Source: Peronospora farinosa | Taxonomy: Eukaryota; Oomycota; Peronosporomycetes; Peronosporales; Peronosporaceae | Reading direction: 5' to 3' | DNA length: 64,000 nt | NCBI GenBank assembly: GCA_947646735.1 | Contig: CANTFK010000340.1 | Coordinates: 1 to 64,000, forward strand | Shown here: positions 1 to 10,620 of the stretch, one piece after another | How the letters are laid out: every line of letters begins with the position of its first letter | How positions within the stretch are numbered: the first letter of the stretch is position 1 | Program-made: the position numbers and the translations under genes | The notes under the pieces: model-generated | What the model was told of the DNA's origin: nothing | Database searches by the model: none | Seen by the model: the letters and a program-made list of their open reading frames with translations, nothing else

Positions 1-130
1 GGCCCTTCATTGATCGACCTGGCCCCTCGTTGGTAGACCCGGGTCCCTCATAGGTCGACCTGGGTCCCTCATTGGTCGACCTGGGTCCCTCATTGGTCGA
101 CCCGGTCCCTCATTGGTTGACCTCGACCCC
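1..130. repeat. 21-bp tandem repeat
   Basis: About six imperfect copies of a 21-bp unit built on GGTCGACCTGGGTCCCTCATT run from the window edge to about 125. Unit length is divisible by three, so it could encode a seven-residue repeat, but no supported gene contains it. The array may continue left of the window. It may be part of a transposon end; that is an inference. Confidence 0.8.
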
Positions 131-1018
131 TCGGGGTTCAGCCACTCCGGACCAGTTAATACAAGGATCAGACCAGTCGACGCAAGGAATCAGAGCTTCA
201 GGCAAGGATAGAGTAAAGGAGTTAAAAGGATAGGACTATATTAAATACTGCTCAATTTGCGATCTACGTGGCACGACTCCGTCACCCAAAAAGGACTTGT
301 TCTAAGTTACTCACTGTTCCGGGAAGGGATATATTTTGGCCCCCCGTCGAAGACAGTTGTGTAGCGAAGTTCAAGTGCGAATAGAGCTCCAGGATATATT
401 TGGCCTGTGAGCTCGTTCGAGTAGCAACACCCCCCCCCCCCCAAGACCCGCTATCGGAAGCGGTCTCCCTCACCTCACGGTCCGGGAGCAACGTAAAGGT
501 CAGGTGGTTAATACCCCTGAAACAAGAAGGAAAAGGCCAGGGACGACAAGCGCCCTGAAGAATTTGGCTTTAAGTCCACTCTCGACAAGGTCGATCGAGT
601 GGCCACCTACCGGCCCACCGAGTGAAGCATATCCACTCGAGGCCCCCCCAGGTCTACCTCCCTCAAGGCAGACATCTACATCGTCACCAAGTCCTCCGAA
701 GAGTGCAACCCGCCAGCCGACGGGTACACAAGGTGAGAGAAGGTTCATACGCGGCATCGGGGTATCCCCTCCGACAGTCGGCAGTCCGGCACAGTGAGTG
801 GTTTGGGGTCTCATCATACAATTTTGAGAACCCACTCCACCACAAATGCATATAATTGTACAACCATCTTCTACATCTATATATAGATATTTCGATTATA
901 TATGAATCAGTCATAAACTTTCAACTTAGTCACATTGGGCGCAGGAAGACAGGCAACAGCTTCCACGATGTAAGTTCGTAGTTTGTTCCTTAAGTCGCTT
1001 CGTCGACCGTTTAACCTA
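131..1018. other. No supported gene; probable transposon debris
   Basis: This stretch has no gene I can defend. It contains a run of about 18 C residues near 429-442, two copies of a GGATATATTTTGGCC-like motif (about 328 and 392), and a proline-rich 97-residue open frame on the plus strand (504-797) that resembles the low-complexity start of a retroelement gag but has no diagnostic motif. Sequence around 870-905 is AT-rich. I read the block as decayed repeat DNA. Confidence 0.4.
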
Positions 1019-1633
1019 TCTGTATCGGAGCTACAACTCCTTGATCAGAGGAAGACTTTAATGGCTATATGCCTGTTAGTTCTAAAGAACTAAGTAAAAG
1101 CTGAAGGCTTAGAGCTACTTAGTTCTTAGGAACCAATCATACGACTATGAAATTTTCCGTTTTACGGAACTAGGAGGAACTTCTAGTCTACAAGCAATAG
1201 CTGAAGGGTTCTGAGAACCAACGCACAGAGTGCAAGAACAAGCTAAGAGCTTAAAGGTTTGAGGAACCAACGTACGAAGTGCACAAGAGAAACAAGCCAA
1301 TACCGGCTTTACCACTACGACTCAAAATATGAACGGATTTTATCGATGCATTAAGTTTTTATGAATAATCCTACTCTACGTGCGCTACACTAGATTGATT
1401 ACAATTATAGTAATTATAGTATGCCAATGTCTGTATCTGGAATAGGAAATCATCCACATCTACTAAGTACTACTGTATCAATTATAAACTGATACGGATA
1501 GTATAATGTATAAGGTTGAGCTGCCTTATTATATCACTCACATATGATACCCTTTTTTTTAAATTAAGAATGCGTAATATGCGATATAGAATCTTTAAAC
1601 GTGATGTACTTTCGGTGTAATGTTACAGCCGTA
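1019..1633 (-). mobile_element. Gypsy LTR, minus orientation, 5' end truncated
   Basis: The block is an inverted copy of the LTR at 2513-3151: the two match as reverse complements over most of their length, with scattered substitutions and small indels. Its 3' boundary (TGTATCGGAG at 1019 on plus) corresponds to the CTGCTACA end of the other LTR. The opposite end loses similarity near 1630, before the expected CCCCATAACA terminus, so this copy is truncated. No coding sequence for it is recognisable next to it. Confidence 0.65.
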
Positions 1634-2512
1634 CGGGAATCGTGAATGGCTGGCGCATAGCGTACTTGTTGTCTCCGCAATCGGCTACGGGCCTTCCGCT
1701 TAGCGTAGTCGTAGCGCATTTTCCATTCGAGACGAATAATTGCCACGTCGGCACTTGCTCGTAGAGCTCACATGCTACTTAAGCGTCGCGCATAGTGTGC
1801 CAGCATCTAAAAGCATTTTCCTCTTCCTCCTCGTTTTCTCCCGTGAATAAAAGGATGGGAACACTCTTTATGGGAGGGGTTGGTGCACCACGTGTTTTCT
1901 AGTGATGCGTGCCAAGTATTGGCGTTGCATGGTGGTGTGGGGTTCCAGATACCGTTGTCGAAGAGACGTTCGGGTATCGGCATCCTCAGGCGAAGTGGAC
2001 TCAGGCCCAATGGCCCAGCCTGGTGGGGACTGACCAAATACCTCCTCATGGGGCTCTTCCACAGAGAGTGGCTTGAGCTTATACTGTCGGTGGCCCTAAA
2101 TCCTAGTCATATTCTTCGACCGGCGCTTTGCGCCGTGCTATTGTTCAATGTTCTGTTGTTGTTGCTCGTCGAGCGAGCTGGTAACCTTCACTGTTGACGA
2201 TACTTCAGGCGGATTACGTAACGCTGTTAGCGTATACGCAGCACCGTTCATAAAACGGATACGGTGCATGACTAGTGTCATCTTCATGGTTCATGGGGAC
2301 CCACCGGGTCCCACGAAGACAGCTTCAATTTCGTAATCAATCGCTTCGACGAGATCTTCATCAATGAGATCCCAATGAGTCTATGACTCAGTGTCGGGAG
2401 GCTTCATGTGTGCCGTGAACAACCGTGAGGTTTTACGTTCGCTAAAGCACTACCCGCACAGAAAAAGATGTCAAATGACATTCTATGGGAGCGTCCGTCT
2501 GGTGGGGGAGAG
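1634..2512 (+). mobile_element. Gypsy internal 3' end with polypurine tract
   Basis: This segment lies between two oppositely oriented LTRs. Its right end carries a polypurine tract (GGTGGGGGAGAG, about 2501-2512) placed directly before the LTR start TGTTATGGGG, which is the layout of an LTR element's internal 3' end. The rest is degenerate: open frames at 1880-2197 (+) and 1807-2049 (-) overlap and neither has a recognisable domain. I support only the terminal segment, not a protein. Confidence 0.45.
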
Positions 2513-3151
2513 TGTTATGGGGTTACACGACGGTTGTAACATCATACCGAAAGTACATTACGGTTGAACTTGTATAGTTTATATTATATATTCTTAATAC
2601 CGATCCTTATAAGAAGGGGTATTATAGATGAGTGATATAATAAGGCAGTTCAACCTTATACATTATACTATTCGTATCAGTTTTATAATTGATACAGTAG
2701 TACTAAGTAGATGTGGATGATTTCCTATTCCAGATACAGACATTGGCATACTATAATTACTATAATTGTAATCAATCTAGTGTAGCGCACGTAGAGTAGG
2801 ATTATTCATAAAAACTTAATGCATCGATAAAATCCGTTCACGTTTTGAGTCGTAATGGTAAAGCCGGTATTGGCTTGTTTCTCTTGTGCACTTCGTGCGT
2901 TGGTTCCTCGAAACTTGAAGCTTTTAGCTTGATTTTGCACTCTGTGCGTTGGTTCTCAGAACCCTTCAGCTATTGCTTGTAGACTAGAAGTCCCTCCTAG
3001 TTCCGTAGAACGGGTAGACTTCGTAGTCGTTTAATTATTTTTTGGAACTAAGTGGCTCTAAGCCTTCAACTTTTACTTAGCTCTATTGAGCAAAGAGGCT
3101 TTTAGCCATAGAAGTCTTCCTCTGACTAAAGAGCTGTGTAGCTCTGCTACA
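2513..3151 (+). mobile_element. Gypsy LTR, plus orientation, 639 bp
   Basis: The LTR starts TGTTATGGGG and ends CTGCTACA, giving TG...CA termini. A polypurine tract precedes it and a primer-binding-like sequence (TTGGTAGCACTTGTAGTC) follows immediately, with a gag remnant downstream. It therefore looks like a 3' LTR of one copy and a 5' LTR of the next, as in tandem elements that share an LTR. Confidence 0.65.
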
Positions 3152-3172
3152 CTTGGTAGCACTTGTAGTCAA
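3152..3172 (+). other. Primer-binding-site-like sequence
   Basis: TTGGTAGCACTTGTAGTC follows the LTR end directly. The same TGGTAGCAnTT core follows the LTR ends of two other gypsy elements here (minus strand near 9505-9522 and near 33484-33501), which supports a tRNA primer site. The core differs from the common initiator-Met site TGGTATCAGAGC; the priming tRNA is not identified. Confidence 0.5.
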
Positions 3173-3274
3173 TCCTACACTTGAATCTCTAAAACTGACC
3201 CTCTGTGAGGATGTAGAGTCAAAATCACCTCTCTTAGGCACAACAACTCGCACTAGATAAATTATCCGCGTTCG

Positions 3275-3912
3275 TTGGGTCCGATCAAATTGAGGCTTTT
3301 TAGACCCAGGACCCGGAGGTCCTCGATGCTCGCTTTGAGACCTTCATTGCGTTATGAGGCAACGCTACTCGGGCAGGTCCACGACCAGGCAGCGTCAGCT
3401 GTGCCTACACAATATATCCCGGTACCTGTGCCCGATGCAGAGCCAAAGGCTCGCCCACTCGCTTTAAACGCAAAAACCTTTGAGGGGAAAGAGGGAGAAA
3501 ATCTTCTCCTCTGGATCCGAGAAGTTGAAATGACAACGGATGCCGTCATGCTCATGTCAGATAAGCAGCGAGCTGGCCTGGCCATTTCTAAGCTCGGTGG
3601 AAAAGCTAGAGAATGGGCTCTGACGAGCGATGTCTCTGTAAATACCGCATTTCCCACGTGGAATATGCTTAAAAAGCAATTCACTTGCGTGTTTGCACCG
3701 CCTAATTAGGCTTATCGAGTGCGCTAACGCTTCTTAGCTACCCGACAGGGTAAGAATGAATCATCAAACTATGTCCAAGGGTAAAGGACTCTTATTACTG
3801 CTACCTCTGGCAGAGGAAGTCCGAGTAAACATATCTATGGAAGGACTTCGTACTGAGGTCGCCAGGACAGAAGTTATTCGTGTCCATCCTTCGATCTTCC
3901 AAGAAAGGTAAA
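3275..3912 (+). pseudogene. Gypsy gag fragment, broken
   Basis: Plus-strand gag remnant downstream of the 639-bp LTR. The first 144 codons (3275-3709) stay open and show the gag pattern of oomycete gypsy elements: a variable N-terminus, then the '[10 protein letters not shown]' and '[11 protein letters not shown]' blocks. After a stop at 3707 the homology continues in shifted frames to about 3910 ('MEGLRTEVARTEVIRVHPS'). The similar gag of the minus-strand element has '[11 protein letters not shown]' at the matching place, so both belong to one broad family. No zinc knuckle, protease or polymerase follows on this strand: sequence beyond about 3912 belongs to the oppositely oriented element. 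Not functional. Confidence 0.7.
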
Positions 3913-3989
3913 GCGCCACATTAACCCAAGACGACTCCGTTTGGAGGACCCCAGCAGATCGGGTCTGCATGCGTTCGGACAGAACTTGG

Positions 3990-5446
3990 TCTCAGTCGTC
4001 GTCAGCGTCGTCTCGAAGGGATGTCGGATTTTGAGACGGCACAGAAGAGCGGGGAAGATTCGAAGGGAGATCCGCTGGTAGGTAGACCTTGAGGCGCCCG
4101 ACATAGTACTTTGGGTGCAAAACGCATAGATGTAGGTACGTCTAGCGTTTAAGCGTCACCATGCACCTTAACAACCCGAAAAGGGGCAATATATCTTGGC
4201 GCTAACTTATTAGCGCCCAAATTCGTCACTGAGGTGTTCATCAATCCACTTGTTGATAATAATACTCTGTCATCTTCTTGAAACATTAACATATTCTTTC
4301 GACCTCTTCTGTATGCATTCTCCTTTTGCTTGTCGACTGCCTCTTGTAATGCATCACGCACAAAACGCGTGATTCCTTGTCGTAATAGTAAAAGTTCGGT
4401 TACTGCAGCCGAACTTACAGGCGACGTATTCTATTTTGAGGCACAGTTCGAAACGGGAAACACGAATTTATGCATCGTGTCAAAGGTCAATATGCCGATG
4501 GACACATAAGTACCAGCATTGGAGGCATCGGCAGCAACCTTATCCTCATCGTAATCAATCATCATTAGTTTCGGCGCAATGTCATCCGTATATACTCCCT
4601 CACCAAGCTTTGAGACAGGGTGCTCTGAAGATGAGAGAGCAAAAAGCGCCAGAACGCGAGGATTCCTCGCGTTGTTCGCGCAAAAAGGCGTCAATCCCGT
4701 TAACGCATGTACAGCATTGTTGACCTGCAAACTCTGCAAGTGGAAGAAACGAACTCCATGACGAGAACGATGTTGAATAATTGCGCAAGACATCTTCGAG
4801 CACTCTGTTCACACGCTCCGTTTGGCCATCCGTCTTTGGATTGGCATTCGTAGACATAAGCAACCGCGTGCCGATAGCTGGAATTATTCGGCCCAAAAAG
4901 CCGAAGTGAAACGCGGGTCACGGTCTTAAACAATAGATTCTGGCAAGCCGTGATGCCTGACGATAAGATAAATGAACATATTCGCTGTAGTCTACGCCGA
5001 AATGTGCGTGGAGACCAGAGCAAAATGCACCATTTAGGTAAATCGTTCTTTTAATACCAATATTTCAAGTTCATCTGGAAGAAGTCGAATGATAAAAATA
5101 CATGCTGACTGAACGCAAGGCTTCCGTAGAAATAGGAAGCGGACGCAATGGGGCTTATGAAGACGGCGCAGGCTTCACACGATGGCAGGTTGACAGGAGC
5201 GCACCCATTTCTGGATGTATTTATACATTCGCGGCCAGAAAACACGCGCGAAATAGCCGCAAACGTATTTTTGCGACCCAGGTGTCCGCCAGCTGGGCTG
5301 TCGTGAAATTCATGAGCCAATCGGGCTCGAAGGTCGTCATCAGCAGGGATGAAGACACGCGGTGAATCAAAGACGTCCATCGTGTACTTCAGCAACGGAA
5401 CGTCAAGCGCGTAACGCTTGATGTTGTCGCGTTTTGGTTTCGTCAA
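3990..5446 (-). pseudogene. Gypsy integrase remnant
   Basis: Integrase part of the decayed gypsy element. 5446-5051 gives the upstream integrase portion, including a 'EFHDSPAGGHLGRKNTF' block typical of the HHCC zinc domain; 5023-4431 carries pieces of the catalytic core and downstream region in at least three frames ('NPKTDGQTERVNRVLED' includes the core Glu region). 4361-4149 encodes the C-terminal 'LAPRYIAPFRVVKVHGDA' block, a stop, then the characteristic 'YYVGRLKVYLPADLP' segment at about 4100-4050. Several frameshifts and stops make it inactive. Confidence 0.7.
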
Positions 5447-5775
5447 CTTCGCGAGTAATTTTTCGCTCGGATACCCTTAAGATAGTTAATGATTACTGCA
5501 TAGAAGGAATCATTCGCATAAGACTCAGCGATCTGATTTCGGATCGACAGCATGGGTATCGAAATCATCGAATTGAGCCTAGCTCAATACAATACGCACA
5601 GATATCATCTTCGTCATCATTGTTCTCTGTTTGATGACCTATGTCGCGCCGAGAATCGTAAAAAGGACGACGAGAAAGCGCGTCAGCGTGAATGTTACTA
5701 TATTTACGTATTTAGTGTCCCACACAAACTATACTTGGCGAAAGATGACAACCACCGTGTCATCCGCTGATACAA

Positions 5776-7365
5776 TCAAAAACGTTTGACTGCTGTGCGC
5801 AATGATGCGTAATTTGTGCTGAAAGAGAACATCTTCTCGCCGATCAAATATACTCTAAACTTGATTAGCGCGTAACGTATAGCCAAAAGTTCCTTGTCGT
5901 GTACCGGATAATTTTTCTCGGCAGGTTTCATCTGACGTGATTGAAAACTTACGACTCGCTCTCGACCCTCGTCATCAAATTGCATGAGGGCACATCCTAT
6001 AGCGAAATTACTCGTGGCACATACGACGTGGAATGGCTTATAGTCGTCAGGTAATATCAACACAGGATCGTCGGCAAGCTCTTCTTCACGGAGTCGAAGG
6101 CAGATTGATGTTCTGCCGTCCATAACCATACTGCATCTTTCTTGAGCAAAGTCGATAATGGCTGAATTAGCTCAGCATAGTTCTTCGTATAGTTATGCAA
6201 GTAATTCGCCAGACCGAGCCATTGACGTAATTCAGTTTGGTTTCTTGGCGTTGGCCAGGAACAGATCGATGAGATCTTCTCAGGATCAGCGTGGACAACT
6301 TCCTTTCTGACGTAGCAACCGAGTACTGGAATCTCGGGGGCGCAGAAGAACCATTTCTTCAAATTAGCATACAATTTATTCTCGCGCATAACTTGAAACA
6401 CCTGCTTCAAGTGTCGAAGGTGTACCTCCGTAGCGCTGAGCTTTTGCTCAGCGCGACTGTGAACGAAAATGTCGTCAAAGTAGCTCGGTGCAAAGTCGCG
6501 AAGTGGGCGAAGTACTTGTGTCACCATCCGATTGAACGTAGCTGGAGCGTTCTTAAGACCTTGTGGCATGACCAGCCACTCCCAAAGCATCCCGTTCGAG
6601 GTGCTGACCGCAGTGAACGGAATGTCACTGTCCCTCATGAGGATCTGATGGAAACCGTCTGTTAGATCTATGGCGCTGTAGATCTCGCTCCCGGACATGG
6701 TATTCAATATCATGCCTTTTCGAGGGATAGGCGTTTGACCGGGATAGTGGCGTCATTCAGCTTGTTGAAGGCGTGCACAATGCGCCAACCGCCGGTGGCT
6801 TTCCTCACACAGAAAGTCGGGCCCGAATGTGGCTAGATACTTTCGCGGACATGGCCAGTCTTGCGGCCATGTCCGCGAGAGTATCTAGCCAAAAAATTTA
6901 TCAATAGCGATGACTTGATCACGCGGTAACGGCCACTGCCGTGTCACGTAATATTTCGATCCTGGCACGATATCTATCTCGTGCTGCACACCACGATCCG
7001 CCGGAAGCTCAGCAGGAATTTTCTCCGGGAAAATATCGGCGTACTCACGGGCGATATTGTTTACAGGGTTGCCCGAAGCACGAAGAGAATTCCAAGAATG
7101 TGCCTCGAAGCGTTCTTCGCGTGCTGATTTAGGCTCGGCGCTCTTCGGGCGAGCCTCCAGAACCTCTTCACTGGCTGATTCGGTGGCTGAAACGATGCAC
7201 ACTTGCTCGATGTCGCCGGCCTTGAGGTCGTGAAGGATCTTTCCATGCAAGGTCTGGCAGAGATGTAATCTCTGCAGAAGTGCACGGTGGGCTTGCTACC
7301 TCAATGTATCGGCCACAATGTGGAGATCCCTCCACATATTTAAGCGCGCATACGAATTCCGTCAC
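5776..7365 (-). pseudogene. Gypsy reverse transcriptase-RNase H remnant
   Basis: The RT lead-in 'EYADIFPEKIPAELP' and 'RQWPLPRDQ' lies in 7250-6885. The RT core lies in 6713-6057, with 'AIDLTDGFHQI', 'PQGLKNAPATFNRMV' and the catalytic box 'YFDD'. RNase H follows at 6129-5776 in another frame ('HVVCATSNFAIGCALMQFD', 'HDKELLAI'). Between 6893 and 6830 the frame is destroyed by a short inverted duplication (separate entry). The element cannot make an intact polymerase. Family knowledge: the YxDD box holds two of the catalytic aspartates. Confidence 0.8.
6830..6893. repeat. Near-perfect 26-bp inverted repeat in the RT gene
   Basis: GGCTAGATAC...GACATGGCC on the left is answered by GGCCATGTCC...GTATCTAGCC on the right, 26 bp per arm with one mismatch and a spacer of about 8 bases. 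It would form a strong hairpin. Comparison with the expected gypsy RT protein (GHVRES...PHSGPTFCVR) shows that one arm is the original coding sequence and the other an inverted copy, so it looks like a local inverted duplication rather than a terminal repeat. Confidence 0.85.
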
Positions 7366-7579
7366 TACGGAATCATCTGCATCAGCTTTTTGACGTGAAT
7401 TTCATCGTCTCGGCGATCGTCGTGCTCCTTTCTTGAGTATTCTCTTTGTCTTGAGACCCTGATCGATACTAGCACGTCACTATCACAGGAGGATGATGTG
7501 CCTTCCTCTAGACGTGGAAGCTCTGTCCCCACCACGTCGGTCTCATGCGGATCCATAGTCCGTCCATTCTCGTCAATCA

Positions 7580-7850
7580 AAAGCGGGAGCTTGTCATCGA
7601 CCGCCTCACTTGGTTGCGATAGCCCCTGCTCGACCGCCTCGATATTGATCGGGAACCTCTGCCCGTCCTATGTGCTAGTATGTGGGAGCCCCTGCTCGAC
7701 CGCCTCGTGTAGAATTGCGAACTCCTGTCCAATCGATGTCTGAGCAGGCGGGGGCCCCTGGTCGACCGTTTCGTTGTGAATCGGGAACCCCGGTTCGATG
7801 GATGTAACTGTATGCGGGACTCGCTGTTCGACCGCCTCATTCTGTAGCTC
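7580..7850 (-). repeat. 66-bp coding tandem repeat in the gypsy pol linker
   Basis: The anchor CGACCG recurs at about 7631, 7697, 7763 and 7829, exactly 66 bp apart, with a further half-spaced copy at 7598. On the minus strand each unit encodes about 22 residues of the type EAVEQG(L/V)P...TSI...F.I..E. It sits between the protease part and the RT lead-in of the gypsy element, a region where these elements usually have a variable linker. The units have diverged, so the expansion is not recent. Confidence 0.75.
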
Positions 7851-8090
7851 CATCAGTGTAACGGAACATACTTCGCACAGAGGTTCATCACTCTCTATTT
7901 GCTGGATATTATTCGTAGCGAGTTCGTTTACGTCCCTGACGTAAAGCCAATCGAATGAAGCGACCAACAAATGAATAAACACTTCATTGACGTCATATCC
8001 GCTTCGTCGTTTGACGGATTGAGATAGACAATCTATCTTCGGCTGATATCGTGACAAGCCACGGTATCCCAAGGATGCAATCAAATGCAT
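7668..8090 (-). pseudogene. Gypsy protease/linker frame
   Basis: A 140-residue minus-strand frame between gag and RT. 'LGYRGLSRYQPKIDCLSQSV' resembles the 'GxPWLxxxxPxIDW' block that follows the aspartic protease active site in gypsy polyproteins. The DSG catalytic triad itself is not visible, so the protease core is lost or in a broken frame. The C-terminal part runs into the 66-bp repeat. Confidence 0.5.
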
Positions 8091-8516
8091 AATTCATCTC
8101 GTACACTAATAATTTATCATTACTCTGGAAACCATCGAAGGTGTACGTTAAAACCACTGTATTACGCGGAACAAGTTTTTTGGTTATCCATCAGCAAGTT
8201 GGACAACGATGTCACCTGTACCTTCTCGAACCGTGACAGTCGAAGGGAGAAGGGACAAACAGGATGCACAAAAAAAGTTGTTGGGTGCACCCAATCCAAC
8301 ACCGCTCGAAGTGTTCGCTTCAAGCCAGCAACGATGAGACTGATAATAATCAGTCTCAAGTCATTGCGCATTGAAGTGAGTATGAGTTAAATTAGGTCAA
8401 GGAGCTCGAGGTGACACCTGAGTACTCATCGCTCCATTACTGCAAGTAGGGCGCCTCACGCCAACTCGAACCACTCGTTTTTCCGGCGGGACCACCGACG
8501 ACAAAGCATTTCCTCG

Positions 8517-9496
8517 TTAGACAGCTGTGTTCATAGTCGCCGGCGCTGGTGCTCGACAGACAGCCGCACGATGGCCTGGCTTGCCACAACGATAACACTT
8601 CATCGTGTTATAAGTACGAATGTCGCGGCCTAATGATTTGTCGCGACCGCGAGAGATATCGATTACGTCGAGTATTATTGGCTCTGTGCCATACGTCCGG
8701 GGACGTCGTGACGCTGCGTGCAAGTACGACGACGCGACAGCGTGGTCTTCACGGAGCGCGAGGGCAAATGCCTCCTCAAGAGACTTGAGTTCAGTAAGTG
8801 TGAGAAAGTAACGCGTCATGCCCTTCTTCATACTAAAAAAGATATGGAATTGTGAGGCCATGTCAATTGGCTGCGTGGTAATGCACGAAGCAAGATGACG
8901 TGTCTTCTGCACGTAGTCACGCATCGACAGCTTGCCCTGTCGGAGTGAGAAGAAATCTGCACGCAAGCGAGATTCATCTTGAGGAGGCTCGAAAGCCAGT
9001 CGTAAGTCACGCTGGATATCGTCCAGCGTAGAAAACGCCGACTCATCTACGACGAGCTTTCCGAGGGCCCATTCCTTGGCTTTGCCGGCAAGACGAGACA
9101 GCAGGAAATTGACCTTGGCCGTCGGAGCGTCAATTAATCTTGACGCTATTGCAATATCCACCTTGCGAAACCAGCGATTAAGGGGGAGACGATCCGGACC
9201 ATCACCGGAGTACGTTGACGTCTCTTGATAGCGTCATGGTGCGAAGTGCGCGAGGGAGTCAATACTCGCCGATTCGCTTCGGCGAGCTCGCGCACCATAA
9301 AGTCTTGGATGGCGGCACGTTGATCATCAGGCGTCGCTGTGCTCAGCAGCGACGTCACAATAGTTTCACCAGACACCGCCGCGAGGCGATGTAGTGCCTG
9401 CCACTCCACCGAGGTGAGATGTGGCAAATCAGAATGCTCCAGCGAGACCGCTGGAGCCACCGAAGACTCGCCCATGTTCATCTCGAATCTGGTCAT
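8517..9496 (-). pseudogene. Gypsy gag with CCHC zinc knuckle
   Basis: Two overlapping minus frames (9496-9146 and 9161-8517) together give a gag protein. The first begins MTRFEMNMGESS; the second holds the capsid-like part ('[11 protein letters not shown]', '[22 protein letters not shown]') and ends with a CCHC knuckle, [15 protein letters not shown] frameshift near 9150-9160 separates them. Upstream lies the 320-bp LTR with a primer-like site. Nucleic-acid binding by the knuckle is family knowledge. Confidence 0.75.
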
Positions 9497-9522
9497 TGGA
9501 AGGACTACGAAATGCTACCAGG

Positions 9523-9842
9523 TGTAACGGGCTAAGGACCCGTTACCGTCTTACACTAAAAGGGCGTTGAGGAAGCGCTCTTAATTAACTCGTAAATATA
9601 ACTCTGTTTTAGTTTTGTTTTAGTTTTCATTCGCAGTAAGTGCGAATATGTTCCCTAGCTCATGGGAACCACTCAAATATGGAAGTCAATTTATTATTGG
9701 CTAATTATTGGGTCTGGCACCCCAATAATAAATCAATAATAAAATGACGCGCAGTATCCGCTAATCGGATACTGCCCTATGCCTACTTATGTAATTATGT
9801 ATTATTCCTTTAGCTACTTATGTAATAGGTTGCCCCATTACA
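9523..9842 (-). mobile_element. 5' LTR of the minus-strand gypsy element, 320 bp
   Basis: Plus-strand termini are TGTAACGGG and CCCCATTACA, so in element orientation the LTR starts TGTAATGGGG and ends CCCGTTACA. The sequence CCTGGTAGCATTTCG follows the LTR end in element orientation and matches the primer-like site of the other gypsy copies. The paired 3' LTR is missing, so no age can be estimated. Confidence 0.7.
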
Positions 9843-10620
9843 GGTCATGGTTCTCTTTCTAAACTTATTGCGATTAGCGATAAGTTTCTGGAGCCAGGCA
9901 TAACGTCCAACGTTATTAACGCGAATAATGAACGTGTTTCAAGCCTGAAGGAATGCGTCAACGTCACGCTTACAGTGTGCGCTGAATCATCAATGCATTA
10001 GAAACGCATCGATGCAAATGTCATTTTCAGTGCGAAAATAGTTTGCACTGGCGTCAGGCCGTGAAGCTGTGAAGCTGTGACGTAATAAAAGATAATTATA
10101 TACCGTTCACTGGTCATACCAGACCAGCGGTCCGGTAGTTGCTGAGATAGCATCCACGGTTTCCGTTTAGGAGTAGGACACAAAGCATTACAGACTCGAG
10201 TCTCCTACGTGATGTCAATAGAAGTACCGACATCACTTGCAACATATTGCATTCTCATTCACGGTACTATGGGCGAAATGATCTGCATAGCAAGTCGAGC
10301 TAGTTTATTACGGTGGATCAAAATCACAGCGTCATCTGCTATCGTAGGGATCGACATGCTGCCTATGGTGACCGCTGATAACGTGATCTTCTCTCCTATG
10401 TGAACACTCGACCAGCCGAGTCTGGATTTACTCGGCTAGAATGGCGAGTCGTCTGATTCATGAGGCACAACAAATATTTCCTGCACATGAAATCACTCAA
10501 TGTGCCACTGTCTCTAAAAGTAGGGACAGAAGTAGCGGCAGCTCCCCGAAGTGAGCCCGAAGGTAGAGAAGAACGCTTCAAAAAGAATGCATCATCCTTC
10601 TCATAGAGTATATAATTTTA
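9843..10620. other. No supported gene
   Basis: Flank of the gypsy LTR. A minus-strand frame from about 10400 to 10246 (starting HIGEKITL) is open for about 50 codons but has no recognised domain; other frames are short. I see no RNA gene or regulatory site. Probably old repeat DNA. Confidence 0.4.

Larger units (their letters stand above)
3913..9842 (-). mobile_element. Decayed Ty3/gypsy retrotransposon, 3' truncated
   Basis: Reading on the minus strand: LTR (9842-9523), primer-like site, gag (9496-8517), protease/linker (about 8090-7365), reverse transcriptase (about 7250-6130), RNase H (about 6129-5776), integrase (about 5446-4000). The order gag-protease-RT-RNaseH-integrase is that of Ty3/gypsy. 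The coding region is spread over many frames by stops and frameshifts. The 3' LTR expected to the left is absent; the element meets a plus-strand gag fragment of a related element at about 3912. The left boundary is therefore approximate. Confidence 0.8.

Noticed and set aside
1..130. CRISPR or telomere-like repeat
   Set aside because: The 21-bp units touch with no spacers and do not match a telomere repeat.
504..797. Proline-rich frame of 97 codons
   Set aside because: Low complexity, no supporting motif; not called as a gene.
1880..2197. Plus-strand frame of 105 codons
   Set aside because: It overlaps an opposite frame, has no domain, and lies between LTRs; treated as debris.
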